Positions 18,822 to 27,808 of a DNA stretch of 64,000 bases are shown here, in pieces (positions within the stretch are counted from its first letter, which is position 1; the number at the start of each line of letters is the position of its first letter). This DNA comes from Paramoeba atlantica. Taxonomy: Eukaryota; Discosea. The notes below the pieces were generated by a model that saw only the letters and a list, made by a program, of their open reading frames with translations, searched no databases and had not been told where the DNA came from. The stretch spans positions 84,728-148,727 of the forward strand of contig CDRNVI010000088.1 in NCBI GenBank assembly GCA_977017575.1, in the 5' to 3' direction. Made by a program: the position numbers and the translations under genes.

Positions 18822-19763
18822 TAGAGAGACGATTCATTTGACGGCATTAAGGTCGGTAAAAATAGAGATCATCATATTCTCAAGCCTCATCTTAATAGCG
18901 ATGAATCCCCAAGAAATAATCAAAATACGTGAACGAAATCAAGGTCAGATTGAACGAAGTTTGCACACTTTTCAAACGGGGGCACTACCACTGACCATTC
19001 TGAGCAACACATGTCGTTCATGAGTGGCCTTTCTCACACTCCACAAGTTGGGCTACAAAGTAGTAACAATTTTGGCTACATAGTAGTTGTTCAAAATATA
19101 CAATGTATTGTAAATATATAATGTATTGTTTAGATTGCGGAGGTAAACGGAGTTCAACGCCGAGGTAGTTTTCAACGCGAATGCGCAGCAGCAGTACGTC
19201 AAAAACAGCCCCCGCGTTTAACAAAGCGACTCAAAAAGGAAAACAATATCTAGGCAATTTCAATAGTTTAAAGGGTCTCAAATGACTTAATAATTTGAGA
19301 TAAATAATTACTGTACCAACTCTACTTAAGAGTCCGCCGTTTTTGGGCATTTGTACTCTTAAGTGGGGGGGTCAGAATTTTCCGGACTCTGAAGTGGAGG
19401 GGGTACAGCAAGTTAAAGAGCGATAAAAATTCAAATATTTTATTCACAAAAGAGGTAACAAAGTTGTATGCATACAACTTGTATGGGTTTGCTTGTTTGT
19501 ACAAGTCGGAATCAGAGAGCTGAAAATATGGAAAGCACTCCTGAAGGAAAGTATTCTATTATTGAAGATCACAAAAGCATCCCTAATCTGGACCCACCTA
19601 CAAGGCCTCTTTATCTATGTTGCGAAAGTTCGAAAATTCTTTGAAAGCGTTTATTGAATTCACTATTCGTTTTTTTAATGATTTTGAATATCCTTTGAAT
19701 ATTAAGCTCTCTCACTCAACTCACACTGTACATTAAATTTCAAAATCTCAGAAAGAAACTGGC
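18822..19763. other. Intergenic region, AT-rich
   Basis: About 940 bases. It contains short local repeats (ACAATGTATTG and AATGTATTGT near 19100-19130) and a plus-strand frame of 40 residues at 18901-19023 with an ATG, which I do not consider a gene. No RNA gene or mobile element is recognised. Confidence 0.5.
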
Positions 19764-20282
19764 TTAGGAACTATGCGCCGAATCCTTCGGGGGCAAATAT
19801 TTTTCAATAATAGCACCAATTTCTTCAGCATTCTGGGTAAACGGTGTGAATCGAGCAACTACTCGTCCGTTGCGATCGCACAGAAATTTTGCAAAGTTCC
19901 ATCCCACAAAACCCTCGAACTCCGGGTTTGATGTAGTAAGAAAACGATATAATGGGTGTTGCTTAGAGCCTTTGACGTCTAGCTTCTCCAGCATGGGAAA
20001 AGTAACTTTGTAATTGTCCTTTGCCCAGTCACGAATTGTACAAGAGTCTCCGGGCTCTTGCCAAGCGAATTGATTGCACGGAGCCCCGATCACTGTGAAA
20101 CCTCTAGCATGATACTTATCCTGCAGTTCTTGCAGAATGGGGTAGGTTCCCTTTGTGAGGCCACACCGTGAGGCAACGTTTACAATTAATGTGACTTGAC
20201 CACGAAATTGAGAAAAGGGAAATGTCTTTCCCGCGTAATCGGTAGCAACGATATCAAAGAGACAATTTGCAATGGCTGACAT
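19764..20282 (-). CDS. GPX: Glutathione peroxidase, cysteine type
   Basis: The 172-residue protein starts at the ATG at 20282 (MSAIANCLFDIVATD); a longer frame upstream would start with GTG and is probably 5' UTR. The catalytic site is complete: peroxidatic Cys40 in NVASRCGLT, Gln75 in NQFAWQEPG, Trp128 and Asn129 in GWNFAKFL. Cysteine replaces selenocysteine, as in plant and protist members, which usually take electrons from thioredoxin-like proteins. The resolving Cys normally found in a CTxFK segment is missing from its usual place; Cys81 (DSCTIRDW) lies seven residues earlier and may replace it. No targeting signal is present from this start, so cytosolic location is likely. Reaction: reduction of hydrogen peroxide and lipid hydroperoxides. 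Confidence 0.9.
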   Translation of the reverse strand: MSAIANCLFDIVATDYAGKTFPFSQFRGQVTLIVNVASRCGLTKGTYPILQELQDKYHARGFTVIGAPCNQFAWQEPGDSCTIRDWAKDNYKVTFPMLEKLDVKGSKQHPLYRFLTTSNPEFEGFVGWNFAKFLCDRNGRVVARFTPFTQNAEEIGAIIEKYLPPKDSAHSS

Positions 20283-20756
20283 ATAACTTGCAGCAAATAA
20301 GAGAAGTAATCGGTAAAACGCGCTAAATAAAAATACATGCACGGTATATTATTTTGTATAGCTCCACTTATTAGAAATCGTAATACAGACCTTTCACACT
20401 CTTTAGGGACCATTCGGTTAGTTATATTTTGGAATATGAAAATTTAAAAAGTTTACCTCATTCGAGGTAGCAAGTTTAAAAGTAGCTTTTAGCACCTAAC
20501 GGATCTAAATACATCTGAATGAAATACCATCACATGTACAAGATTGTATCAGATTCGGCAAGGTAACAGCCTACAGGCTGCTAAAAAACTAAGTGAAATA
20601 GAAGAGTGAGACTGAGAATCTTCTGACCCCTTCCTTCAAGAAAAGCGACTACGTGCGATCCGTAGATCTACGCTTCGGATTTCCCACTCGTGTGAAAAAG
20701 TAATGCCAGACTCGGATTGATTTCTAAGGGGATGAAAATGACCCTTGAACTTAAAA
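20283..20756. other. Intergenic spacer
   Basis: About 470 bases. A small hairpin AGCCT-ACA-AGGCT-like palindrome occurs near 20567-20580. Nothing else is recognised. Confidence 0.45.
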
Positions 20757-21905
20757 TCACTCAGAAATTTTGGGCACGCGCTCAATTTGTTTCCTCAGAG
20801 CCTCAAGCGCGTGGCTTCTGGAGTCCTGGATAAGACCCAGGCCCTCATCGAGCAACAGTCTCGCGGCATCCGGTTTTTGCAGGTGCACTAATGCGGTGGC
20901 ACCTTGCAAATATGCTTGAGAATTGTAACCCCGACTAGCCGAGACGGCACTTCGAGCACTTTCCTCTGCTTCACGATACCGACGCATACGATTTAACACC
21001 CCGGCCTCAAGGGCGTAAATCCCACCGAGCCGCGTAGGGTTTCGCGTGCATGACCGCGCGACTTTACAGCACCCCAGTGCCGGGAAGTGTAGTCCTTCGT
21101 GATTCGCTGAAATGGCCATAGCGCATAGTATTTTACTAAGGTACACATCCCGAGGTGCGTCTTCGTCGGTATCCTCACCTGAAAGAGTGGAGACCGGAGC
21201 CTTTGGTTCCAGGATTGGATCCTCCTGCTCCAGGACGTGTATAAAATCCTTTAGATTGGAAGGGAACTCTTCAATGAGGTGATTCGGAGCCTCACCGGGT
21301 CCCGAAAGCCCAGGATGTATCAGGTAGGCTAGACTTTTCTCTGGGAGGAGATCCTCTGTAATTCGTAGCGAGGATAGAAACCGATCCATCACTCGGCGGA
21401 TCTCCTGCACTTCGCCTCTTGTTTCAATCAACGCGAGAACTCGTCGTCCTAACGCGAGGGTGGTCTCTCTTGCGAGGTGTTCTCCATTCTTCGCGGTTTC
21501 TCCCGCTTCGTGCTCATCTGGGACATATTCTGAAAGCTGCTTTTCATTCTCACGCTTTGGATCACCCCCAAAAATATGCTTATATGCGCGATCAAATATT
21601 CTTCCTTGTTTCTTATCGGGCTGACCAAACGTTCCGCCTATTATATTACTCCGTCGTGAAATGTGCCAGAGGTTTACTCTTTTGTTATCTAGAAAAAATA
21701 TACGCAAAGTGCTTTGTTGGAAGGGTGTGTTATGCCTCGAAATAGAGAAAGTCGAAGTAGAGCCAAGGCGAAAAATTGCGTGATCATGTTGAGAAACAGG
21801 GACGGATCGCTTAAAATCATCGGAATAGTACCCCTTGGTGTCGGGTCTAAAGCACATTGGCTTGTCGGGAAAAGAATCTCTTAGCATAAGTGAGGCGAAC
21901 TTCAT
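20757..21905 (-). CDS. Hypothetical protein with TPR-like C-terminal half
   Basis: A 382-residue protein from the ATG at 21905. The N-terminal 140 residues are unrecognised. From about residue 265 the sequence has the alternating Ala/Leu/Gly/Tyr pattern of tetratricopeptide helices: KILCAMAISANHEGLHFPAL, LGGIYALEAGVLNRMRRYREAEESARSAV, YNSQAYLQGATALVHLQKPDAARLLLDEGL, giving about three repeat pairs. Such domains bind partner proteins, but no partner is implied by the context. There is no clear membrane segment. The basic N-terminus with several Ser, Arg and Phe residues could be an organelle signal, but this is speculative. Confidence 0.6.
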   Translation of the reverse strand: MKFASLMLRDSFPDKPMCFRPDTKGYYSDDFKRSVPVSQHDHAIFRLGSTSTFSISRHNTPFQQSTLRIFFLDNKRVNLWHISRRSNIIGGTFGQPDKKQGRIFDRAYKHIFGGDPKRENEKQLSEYVPDEHEAGETAKNGEHLARETTLALGRRVLALIETRGEVQEIRRVMDRFLSSLRITEDLLPEKSLAYLIHPGLSGPGEAPNHLIEEFPSNLKDFIHVLEQEDPILEPKAPVSTLSGEDTDEDAPRDVYLSKILCAMAISANHEGLHFPALGCCKVARSCTRNPTRLGGIYALEAGVLNRMRRYREAEESARSAVSASRGYNSQAYLQGATALVHLQKPDAARLLLDEGLGLIQDSRSHALEALRKQIERVPKISE

Positions 21906-23303
21906 TGAATCACAGAACTTTTGTGTGTAGCATTCCGGTAATTCATTTTACTTGTTCTTCCCAAATGCTACTAGCCGAAAGGTTTCCAAACATGGGAGGG
22001 TACTTGGATTTTAATTGATCGAATGATATTTTTTAATTTTTCCTTCTAAATCAAAGTGAAAAAAAATGGGATTTGTTTTACAGAAACGTTTCCCCCCTTT
22101 TTTTAGAACAATAAATATTGTCGAATGCTCACCTCCCGCCACTGGTGGACACTTGATGACGGAATCGCCGTATTGCCCTTTTGAATGACAGCCACGATCG
22201 TCGACCCGATTTCAATTTTTAGAGAGTTTTAGAAAATCTCTGAAAAGTTGTAGGAGAAATCGACACTCTAGTATAAGTAGACGCACGGGGCCTTACTCGA
22301 ATACAGCCGGGGCGAAGCAACATGTGGTATTCGTGGCCCATGCCGTCAACGGGCATCGCGTCGTGATCGTGAAGACAATTCGACAGATTAATTGCTCCCA
22401 AATTCGAGATCATGTTTTCGAGTGATAATTGCTCTCAAATTCGAATTAACAAGCAAGCTGAATAAATTTTTCTTAGTACGAACTTTCGTACTTAGTACGA
22501 ATAGTACGGCACTAAGTACGGTACTGTCGTACTAAGGAGATGTACAGTGTTATAAAGATGTACAGTGTTTATTTAATTACGGTATTATTTAATTACGCTT
22601 TTAAGGTTATTTTTGGCTAAAATTAATCTTAATTAAATTAACCATAATATACCGGTGAAACGGTCATTAAGGATAAAAGTAATTAAGGCAGAACGGATTT
22701 AAGAATTGTCGTTTGTAGCATAAATATCGCATTTCTGCTAAACGTGCTGAGTTTCTGATCATTTTTCATGTTTTTCGAACTTTTCTAGACGAGCTTCGCC
22801 TGTTTCGCCTACCTTTACGGTCTAGTTCAACGTGTGAGAGAAAAGCTAAAACGATCATTGAAAGGAGAAGTCTGAGACGGAATCATGAAATTAAGTTTTC
22901 CCAATTTTTCCCTCAAAACGGCAAAAAATTAACTCCCGTCTTAATTAAAGCTGCCTTAATTAAAGTTGCCTTAATTTTAATTACCCTTAATTGAAGTTTC
23001 TACGGTAATCCACTCGTAAATTAAGAATTTTTCAACACACTTTTTGAGTAACTTTTAAGCGCCCAAGCCATTGGATTCGTCTGTGATCATTTTATAAAGG
23101 TTTCAGTTTCGTATGAAAGTGAGGTCGACGGTGACAGACATGAAAAAAAGTATTTTTTTTTCGGGGCTAAAAATAATCTTAATTAAAAATAACCATAATT
23201 AAAAATAACCGTAATATAATAATCCACTCGTATTTGAATACTTCACTGTATGTCATTATCTTTATTTCATTATCTTTATTTTTCCAAGGAACTGTCTGGT
23301 ATA
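21906..23303. other. AT-rich intergenic region upstream of a transposon
   Basis: About 1.4 kb with strong AT bias and short repeats: a TAGTACG/CGTACTA palindrome cluster at 22471-22541, AGATGTACAGTGTT twice near 22538-22570, TATTTAATTACG twice, and two related CTAAAANTAATCTTAATTAA blocks near 22615 and 23165. The frames found are too short to support a gene. It may be old degenerate mobile DNA. Confidence 0.5.
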
Positions 23304-23334
23304 TAAACCCTTGGCCACCAATAAGGCACCCCCC
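23302..23334. repeat. Left terminal inverted repeat of Tc1/mariner element
   Basis: 33 bp, starting TATAAACCCTTGGCCACC and ending in six C. Pairs with 24611-24642. Confidence 0.88.
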
Positions 23335-23534
23335 TTATTTTTTGCATGATGGGTATGGTAGGGTTATCATACCATGTTTTCGTTCAAAATTTTGAGATGT
23401 GTACGTTCCCGCTGTTTTTAGCTCATGAAAAATAAAAAAATAAAAAAATATTTTACCACTTTAACATTAGGGTCGATTTATGAAAAAATCGCAGGCCTCC
23501 GAAAGGTGGCCTCAGCCCCCTGGGGAAGGAACTC

Positions 23535-24485
23535 ATGCTTTTAAGGTTTCAAGATGGCATCCCAAAGAAACGAATAGCACGTGAATTGAATGTAAGCGTG
23601 AAATACATTCGAAAATACCTCCGTGATCACCCCAAAATTGAGACGAAAAAAAGCCTAAAGAAATCCCCACAGAAAAAAGAAATAAAGTCTCGTAAAAAAA
23701 GGATTGAAACCATTATTTCTAAGAAAGATGCGGCAGGGGTGCCAAAGTACAACAGTTCAAAGCGTATTTCTGTTGTTTTGTACAGAAAGGGTGTTACTGC
23801 AAGCCCTCGAACTGTTCGTCGAGATTTGAGGCAAGCAGGGCATCAATATAGGCCACGCCCAATTTCACAAGGGCTCACCGCTGTACAAAAAGAAAAACGC
23901 GTACAGTTTTCTTTAAATTACAAAGAGGACACATCGAAATTGATATTCTCAGATGAGAAGGTGTTTGATACAAACGATAATCGAATGAAAATGTGGGTAA
24001 AAAAAGGAGAGACCCCTGCAAAGAGACTAAAGGTGCGCTGGGCGCCTAAGTGTCAGGTGTGGGGAGCTATAGGAATTAACTGGAGATGCTTAAAAATTTT
24101 ATCTAGCAGGACCTCTATTACCCACGAAACACACATAGACACACTAAAACATGTTTATTTCCCCCGCAAAAGAATATTTCAACAAGATGGTGCCACCGCT
24201 CATACGGCCAAGGCCACCATAAATTACCTGAACAAACGAAAAATTAATCTACTAAAAAATTGGCCCCCAAATTCTCCCGATCTTTCTCCCATTGAAAACA
24301 TATGGTCAATGGTACAACAAGACGTAAATGAAAAGCTACCATCTACAGTTTCCGAACTGCAAAGGTGTATTCTAAACACATGGAGTTCTTTACCGACTGA
24401 GATGATAAATGATACCATCTTAAGTTTCGATCGTAGACTGAAGGCCTGCGTCGAACTAGGTGGCGAAAAGGTAAAAAAGTGGTAA
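23535..24485 (+). CDS. Tc1/mariner transposase (DD35E)
   Basis: A 316-residue DDE transposase. N-terminal helix-turn-helix at about 8-30 (GIPKKRIARELNVSVKYIRKYL), then a second DNA-binding helix set (about 72-100, KRISVVLYRKGVTASPRTVRRDL). Catalytic triad: D140 in LIFSDEKVF, D218 in FQQDGATAHTA, E254 in NSPDLSPIENIW. Thirty-five residues separate D218 and E254, so the signature is DD35E rather than the DD34E of classic Tc1. The gene lacks internal stops. The ATG at 23535 lies directly before the first helix; an in-frame stop occurs upstream, so a longer product in this frame is excluded. A second frame entering from an ATG at 23480 ends soon after. The enzyme would cut and paste the element at TA sites. 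Confidence 0.92.
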   Translation: MLLRFQDGIPKKRIARELNVSVKYIRKYLRDHPKIETKKSLKKSPQKKEIKSRKKRIETIISKKDAAGVPKYNSSKRISVVLYRKGVTASPRTVRRDLRQAGHQYRPRPISQGLTAVQKEKRVQFSLNYKEDTSKLIFSDEKVFDTNDNRMKMWVKKGETPAKRLKVRWAPKCQVWGAIGINWRCLKILSSRTSITHETHIDTLKHVYFPRKRIFQQDGATAHTAKATINYLNKRKINLLKNWPPNSPDLSPIENIWSMVQQDVNEKLPSTVSELQRCILNTWSSLPTEMINDTILSFDRRLKACVELGGEKVKKW

Positions 24486-24610
24486 ATAGTTTCCACTTTA
24501 TAAATAGCTATAGGACTAGTGACCAAGTGTGGGAGGACATAAATCCCGAACTGAGATCTGCAAAATGCCATTGAAATTAGCTCAAACAAACAAAGCATCG
24601 AATTTTTAGA

Positions 24611-24642
24611 GGGGGGTGCCTTATTTTGGCCAGGGGTTTATA
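24611..24642. repeat. Right terminal inverted repeat of Tc1/mariner element
   Basis: 32 bp, starting with six G and ending GGGTTTATA. Pairs with 23302-23334. Confidence 0.88.
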
Positions 24643-25024
24643 ATAAGGAATTATATATATACAGGTGGTATATATAATAAGGAACTATATATATAATAAG
24701 GAACTGTCTGGTAGCACGAAGGTACTATCACTCAATAACTCGACAAGGTATCGTGACAGTTTCACCACACACTGGAAATCGAATGCTTCGTCTTCAGCAA
24801 ATGGCGACATGCAGGGGGTGGCAAGAAAATATGGGGGTGGGTCAAAATTCGTTTTAGACACCCATATATTCTTGCCACCCCCTGTATGTAACGTACTAAT
24901 GACGCCTGTGCCTGAAGTATGCTACGTCGCGATGGCGGGGGGATCATCACATTTCCTACATTGGCAACCTTTTGCCTGAGCAAATCATTTTATTCCCTTT
25001 TGAGCAATAAGATGACATCTGCTT
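24643..25024. other. Spacer with tandem AT repeat and a foldback structure
   Basis: Just right of the transposon, three copies of an ATAAGGAA(C/T)T unit follow within 70 bases, separated by TATATA runs. The third begins a 16-bp sequence AAGGAACTGTCTGGTA (24698-24713) that also stands immediately left of the transposon (23286-23301). The foldback at 24807-24889 is listed separately. Confidence 0.7.
24807..24889. repeat. Foldback inverted repeat, about 33-bp arms
   Basis: The arm 24807-24840 (ACATGCAGGGGGTGGC...) pairs with 24857-24889 with only a few mismatches, leaving a loop of about 16 bases. It may be a miniature transposon or a strong hairpin in the 3' flank of the GDP-fucose synthase gene. 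Confidence 0.75.
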
Positions 25025-26011
25025 TTATAGACGGCATGTACTGTGGTTTTTTAAGAACCACTTTACAGAATTATCAATTCCTTGCTGCAGTGCGGTAAAA
25101 GAAAAATGTGGACAAAGGCTGCGGAATACCTTGTTTGTTACGGTTTTTCGAAGTATTCCGTCACTATGAGAAGTACTAAAAGTAATATTGCCTTTGAACT
25201 CGAAAGAGTTTGCAATGCACTGCGCTGCACACGAAATAGTAAGCTCATTATGCTCACTGTTGCAGGTAATAAGGGGCTCTTTGCTCTCATAATTTTGAAG
25301 AGCCCAAATCAATAATTTTGCGAAGTCTTTCGCGTATAGAAATTGTCGTAGTGGCCTTCCGGATCCACAAACGTTAAAATCGGTTCCTGATTTCAGTGCT
25401 AAGAAACATTTATGAATCAGTGCAGGAATAACGTGCGCCTCCTCTAGATTGTAGTTGTCATTTTCTCCGTAAAGATTCGAAGGAATCACGCACACAATGT
25501 TAGTGCCATACTCTGCACGATAACTCCGACACAGTACCTCTAGACCTCTTTTCGCGTAAGCGTAACTTTCGTTTGAAGGATGCGGGGCACCGCAATGAAG
25601 GGATGACTCATCCATTGGAAAATCAGCAGGTTCAGCAGGAAAAATACATGTGCTGAGACAGCAAACTGTTTTCTTTACTTGAAAACGGCGGACACATCGT
25701 AAAACGTTTATGTTAATAAGACAGTTGTCCTCATACATAGATACTGGGTGTTCCAAATTGCTGTATAGTCCACCAACACGTGCAGCGAGATGTATTACGA
25801 ATGTTGGGCGATGCAAACAAAACATCTTTTCGGTTGCCTGGGCACAACGCAGATCAGCATCCGAACTGCAAGAAAAGACCCAGCGAAATCCCAGACTCGA
25901 TCGGTCAATATCTCGTAAAGCCGTGCCTACAAGCCCCGTTCCCCCTGTAACTAAAACGAGAGGAGCAGTTTCGCACATTTTTTCTTTGAAAAATATATTT
26001 CTTGAGTTCAT
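25025..26011 (-). CDS. GFUS: GDP-L-fucose synthase (GDP-4-keto-6-deoxymannose epimerase-reductase)
   Basis: A 328-residue short-chain dehydrogenase. NADP-binding motif TGGTGLVG at 22-29; HLAARVGGLYSN at about 74-85, typical of this enzyme; the LSTCIFP segment (119-125), which carries the catalytic Cys122 where most members read SSCIYP; and Y150-x3-K154 in SYAYAKR. VIPALIHKC and GSGRPLRQFLYAKDFAK follow as expected. Reaction: epimerisation at C3 and C5 and NADPH reduction of GDP-4-keto-6-deoxymannose to GDP-fucose in the cytosol, feeding fucosylation. The start at 26011 is an ATG; a second ATG at residue 12 is equally close to the domain. The partner enzyme GMD is not in the window. Confidence 0.93.
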   Translation of the reverse strand: MNSRNIFFKEKMCETAPLVLVTGGTGLVGTALRDIDRSSLGFRWVFSCSSDADLRCAQATEKMFCLHRPTFVIHLAARVGGLYSNLEHPVSMYEDNCLININVLRCVRRFQVKKTVCCLSTCIFPAEPADFPMDESSLHCGAPHPSNESYAYAKRGLEVLCRSYRAEYGTNIVCVIPSNLYGENDNYNLEEAHVIPALIHKCFLALKSGTDFNVCGSGRPLRQFLYAKDFAKLLIWALQNYESKEPLITCNSEHNELTISCAAQCIANSFEFKGNITFSTSHSDGILRKTVTNKVFRSLCPHFSFTALQQGIDNSVKWFLKNHSTCRL

Positions 26012-26419
26012 AAGCTACTAGATACATGTTTGCAGACTTTTGTATGTATGCATATTTTTAGAAAATGATTTCCTTTGCAATAGTTGTCCTAATACATTTT
26101 ACTTAACTGTAGTGACTAATTGATCAACGCTCTTAAATGCATCTGTAACAAGAACATGCCATACAGACATACACGTTCGCACCCCTTGTACGTGTATTGA
26201 GATGAACATTTTTTGTCGAGAAATCTTTTTTTAAAACCTGAAAAATCTTTTTTTAAACGCTGAAAAACTTTTTTTGGAATACCTTAAGATTGCAAATAAT
26301 AAGTTACGCCACATATACTCCGTGACTAGCGTAATGTACCTTCGTCTTTTTTTAATCTGCATAATCTATTTTTGAGTAGGCTACTCTCTCGCATGATCCT
26401 ATTTTCAAGTTCTTCGTTC
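26012..26419. other. Intergenic spacer
   Basis: About 400 bases. Three near-repeats of a GAAAAATCTTTTTTTAAA-like segment occur near 26220-26280. No gene is seen. Confidence 0.5.
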
Positions 26420-26629
26420 CTACGCTCCCATAATCACGTTGTTTATAGGAATAAATACTATTTTTATGAAATACCCAACTGCTCCAAGGATGCCAAAGCC
26501 GACGAGTGTGGATAGACCAGTCTTCGTAAATTCCTTGTAATTAGGTTTAGTGCATTTTTGAACTAGCATTTTAGAGTTTTTCGCAAACGTCGTTAGCGGA
26601 GCAATCGCTATTTCATCTAATAAATCCAT
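26420..26629 (-). CDS. SEC61G: Protein translocon subunit SEC61 gamma
   Basis: A 69-residue tail-anchored protein, the usual length for the gamma subunit of the SEC61/SecYEG channel of the endoplasmic reticulum. An amphipathic N-terminal helix carries VQKCTKPNYKEFTKT (24-38), corresponding to the strongly conserved KRCTKPDRKEF block. The membrane span follows (about 43-62, VGFGILGAVGYFIKIVFIP), ending IPINNVIMGA, almost the family consensus. It clamps the two halves of Sec61 alpha from the cytosolic and membrane side. Confidence 0.95.
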   Translation of the reverse strand: MDLLDEIAIAPLTTFAKNSKMLVQKCTKPNYKEFTKTGLSTLVGFGILGAVGYFIKIVFIPINNVIMGA

Positions 26630-27142
26630 TTTTGAAAGGAATTATGTTTATCGTGTCTATTGGGATCTCTGTACATTTCAAGAAATACGTATTTCTAATT
26701 TATTTTAAAAGAAAATTGAATAACATTCTGAGCAAATCAATTATCGTGATTTTAAATCGCTGGTGGTTCAGTGGGTTCGCTACTACTATAACATTGCACT
26801 GCAGATAGAGAGAATCTTTTTTAATAACACTTAGAAAAAACACTGCCCAAAAACATGAAAAGAAGACTCTTAGGGAACCTGTCACAACTAAAATAAACGC
26901 AGTTTCAGAGGGCCTCAGATAACTAGAGGTTATGAGATCCTTTTCAACGAATAGTAAACTTCTGGTACCTCACACTAGAAGAGCCATGTACTATGCATAG
27001 AATAGAGTTCTATGCAGAATCAGAGTATTTCTGGTTTCGGTCTCTTGCTCACTCTTCGCAGTGATTGCGCAAGTCCACGATATTGAATGTCTGCCAAGAG
27101 TACCAAAGAAAAGTAGGTAACGTTCCTGAAGATACCCGATTG
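26630..27142. other. Intergenic spacer
   Basis: About 510 bases; no gene, RNA or repeat that I can support. A segment at 26760-26780 resembles the start of a tRNA but does not continue as one. Confidence 0.5.
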
Positions 27143-27382
27143 CTAATTAGCGTGGTTGGTTCCCCTCTCGATTGAAACATCTTTAAGTACATCTAAGGCC
27201 CTATCCTCATTGATGCCTTCAAGGGTTTTACTCTTCCGCAAATTTTCTTTCTGGACACGGAAAAGGAACGCAATTTTTGAGTACGGTTTCAATGGCTTTT
27301 CTTTCAGCAGATCGATCACAACTTGATCTAGTATTTCAGGAATTCGGTACTGTGTAAAATATTCTTGAGCTTCATTCTGCAT
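27143..27382 (-). CDS. Small RIIa/Dpy-30-like dimerisation-motif protein
   Basis: A 79-residue protein. The segment EYFTQYRIPEILDQVVIDLLKEKPLKP (about 7-33) fits the RIIa dimerisation/docking pattern (Y-hydrophobic, RIPExLD, two helices split by a KP turn), known from the regulatory subunit of protein kinase A, flagellar radial-spoke and adenylate-kinase proteins and related to Dpy-30. Such domains form four-helix bundles that bind amphipathic anchoring helices. The remaining 45 residues are charged with no clear motif. If flagellar, it would suggest that the organism has a flagellate stage. Stand-alone short members of this family occur in protists, so the length is not alarming. Confidence 0.55.
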   Translation of the reverse strand: MQNEAQEYFTQYRIPEILDQVVIDLLKEKPLKPYSKIAFLFRVQKENLRKSKTLEGINEDRALDVLKDVSIERGTNHAN

Positions 27383-27455
27383 AAGAACAAAAAAGTGAAA
27401 ACCAATACTAAAATCGTTCTATTCCTTGCATTTCGAATAAGTAATAAAATAATTC

Positions 27456-27808
27456 TAAACCCTGTTCCGGGTTATTGTGCACCCCCTGCACAATAACTGG
27501 CTCTAGGCACAATAACTAAATATTGGAAAACCAAAAAAAGGGTTAAAAGATATATTTGGCGCCGCTTCGCGGCGACTTTTTTATGGACAAACACGTTCAT
27601 GTGCAGAAAACATTCTATTTAAGGGATGTGTTGTTGAACAAACTACGTTATTTTCGAGAAAATGGGAATAAAAAACCAAAAAATTACGGCGCCGCCTGGC
27701 GGCGCCATATTTTGAAGGGGGGGGCACAATAATAGTGGTTGTTTCCACTTATTGTGCCCCCCCTGCACAATAAGTAGCTCTAGGCACAATAACCCGGAAC
27801 AGGGTTTA
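27456..27808. mobile_element. MITE-like element with perfect 25-bp terminal inverted repeats
   Basis: The ends are TAAACCCTGTTCCGGGTTAT... at 27456-27480 and its exact reverse complement at 27784-27808, 25 bp without a mismatch. The terminal TA on each side could be a TA target duplication, as in mariner-related MITEs. No open frame of its own is convincing. The interior repeats a GCACAATAA...CTCTAGGCACAATAA motif near both ends and contains GC hairpins (GGCGCCGC...GCGGCG near 27560; GGCGCCGCC-TGGCGGCGCC near 27690) and a G-run/C-run hairpin near 27715-27770. Confidence 0.8.

Larger units (their letters stand above)
23302..24642 (+). mobile_element. Tc1/mariner-type DNA transposon, apparently whole
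   Basis: The element is bounded by imperfect terminal inverted repeats of 33 bp (23302-23334) and 32 bp (24611-24642), both beginning TATAAACCC and ending CCCCCC in the outward-to-inward direction. The outer TA on each side fits the TA target duplication of this superfamily. A single transposase gene fills most of the interior. The two ends differ at a few bases and one indel, so the copy is young or moderately young. It is the only plus-strand gene in the window. Confidence 0.9.

Noticed and set aside
18901-19023. Plus-strand 40-codon frame MNPQEIIKIRERNQ
   Set aside because: Short, without homologue, on the strand opposite to all host genes.
20283-20342. Hydrophobic N-terminal extension of glutathione peroxidase as a signal peptide
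   Set aside because: The extended frame begins with GTG, not ATG; the next ATG gives a normal-length cytosolic enzyme.
22219-22413. Minus-strand 64-codon frame in the AT-rich region
   Set aside because: No recognised domain; likely chance or an unplaceable remnant.
26755-26800. tRNA-like start GGTGGTTCAGTGG
   Set aside because: Resembles the 5' part of a glycine tRNA, but no anticodon arm, B-box or closing acceptor stem follows.
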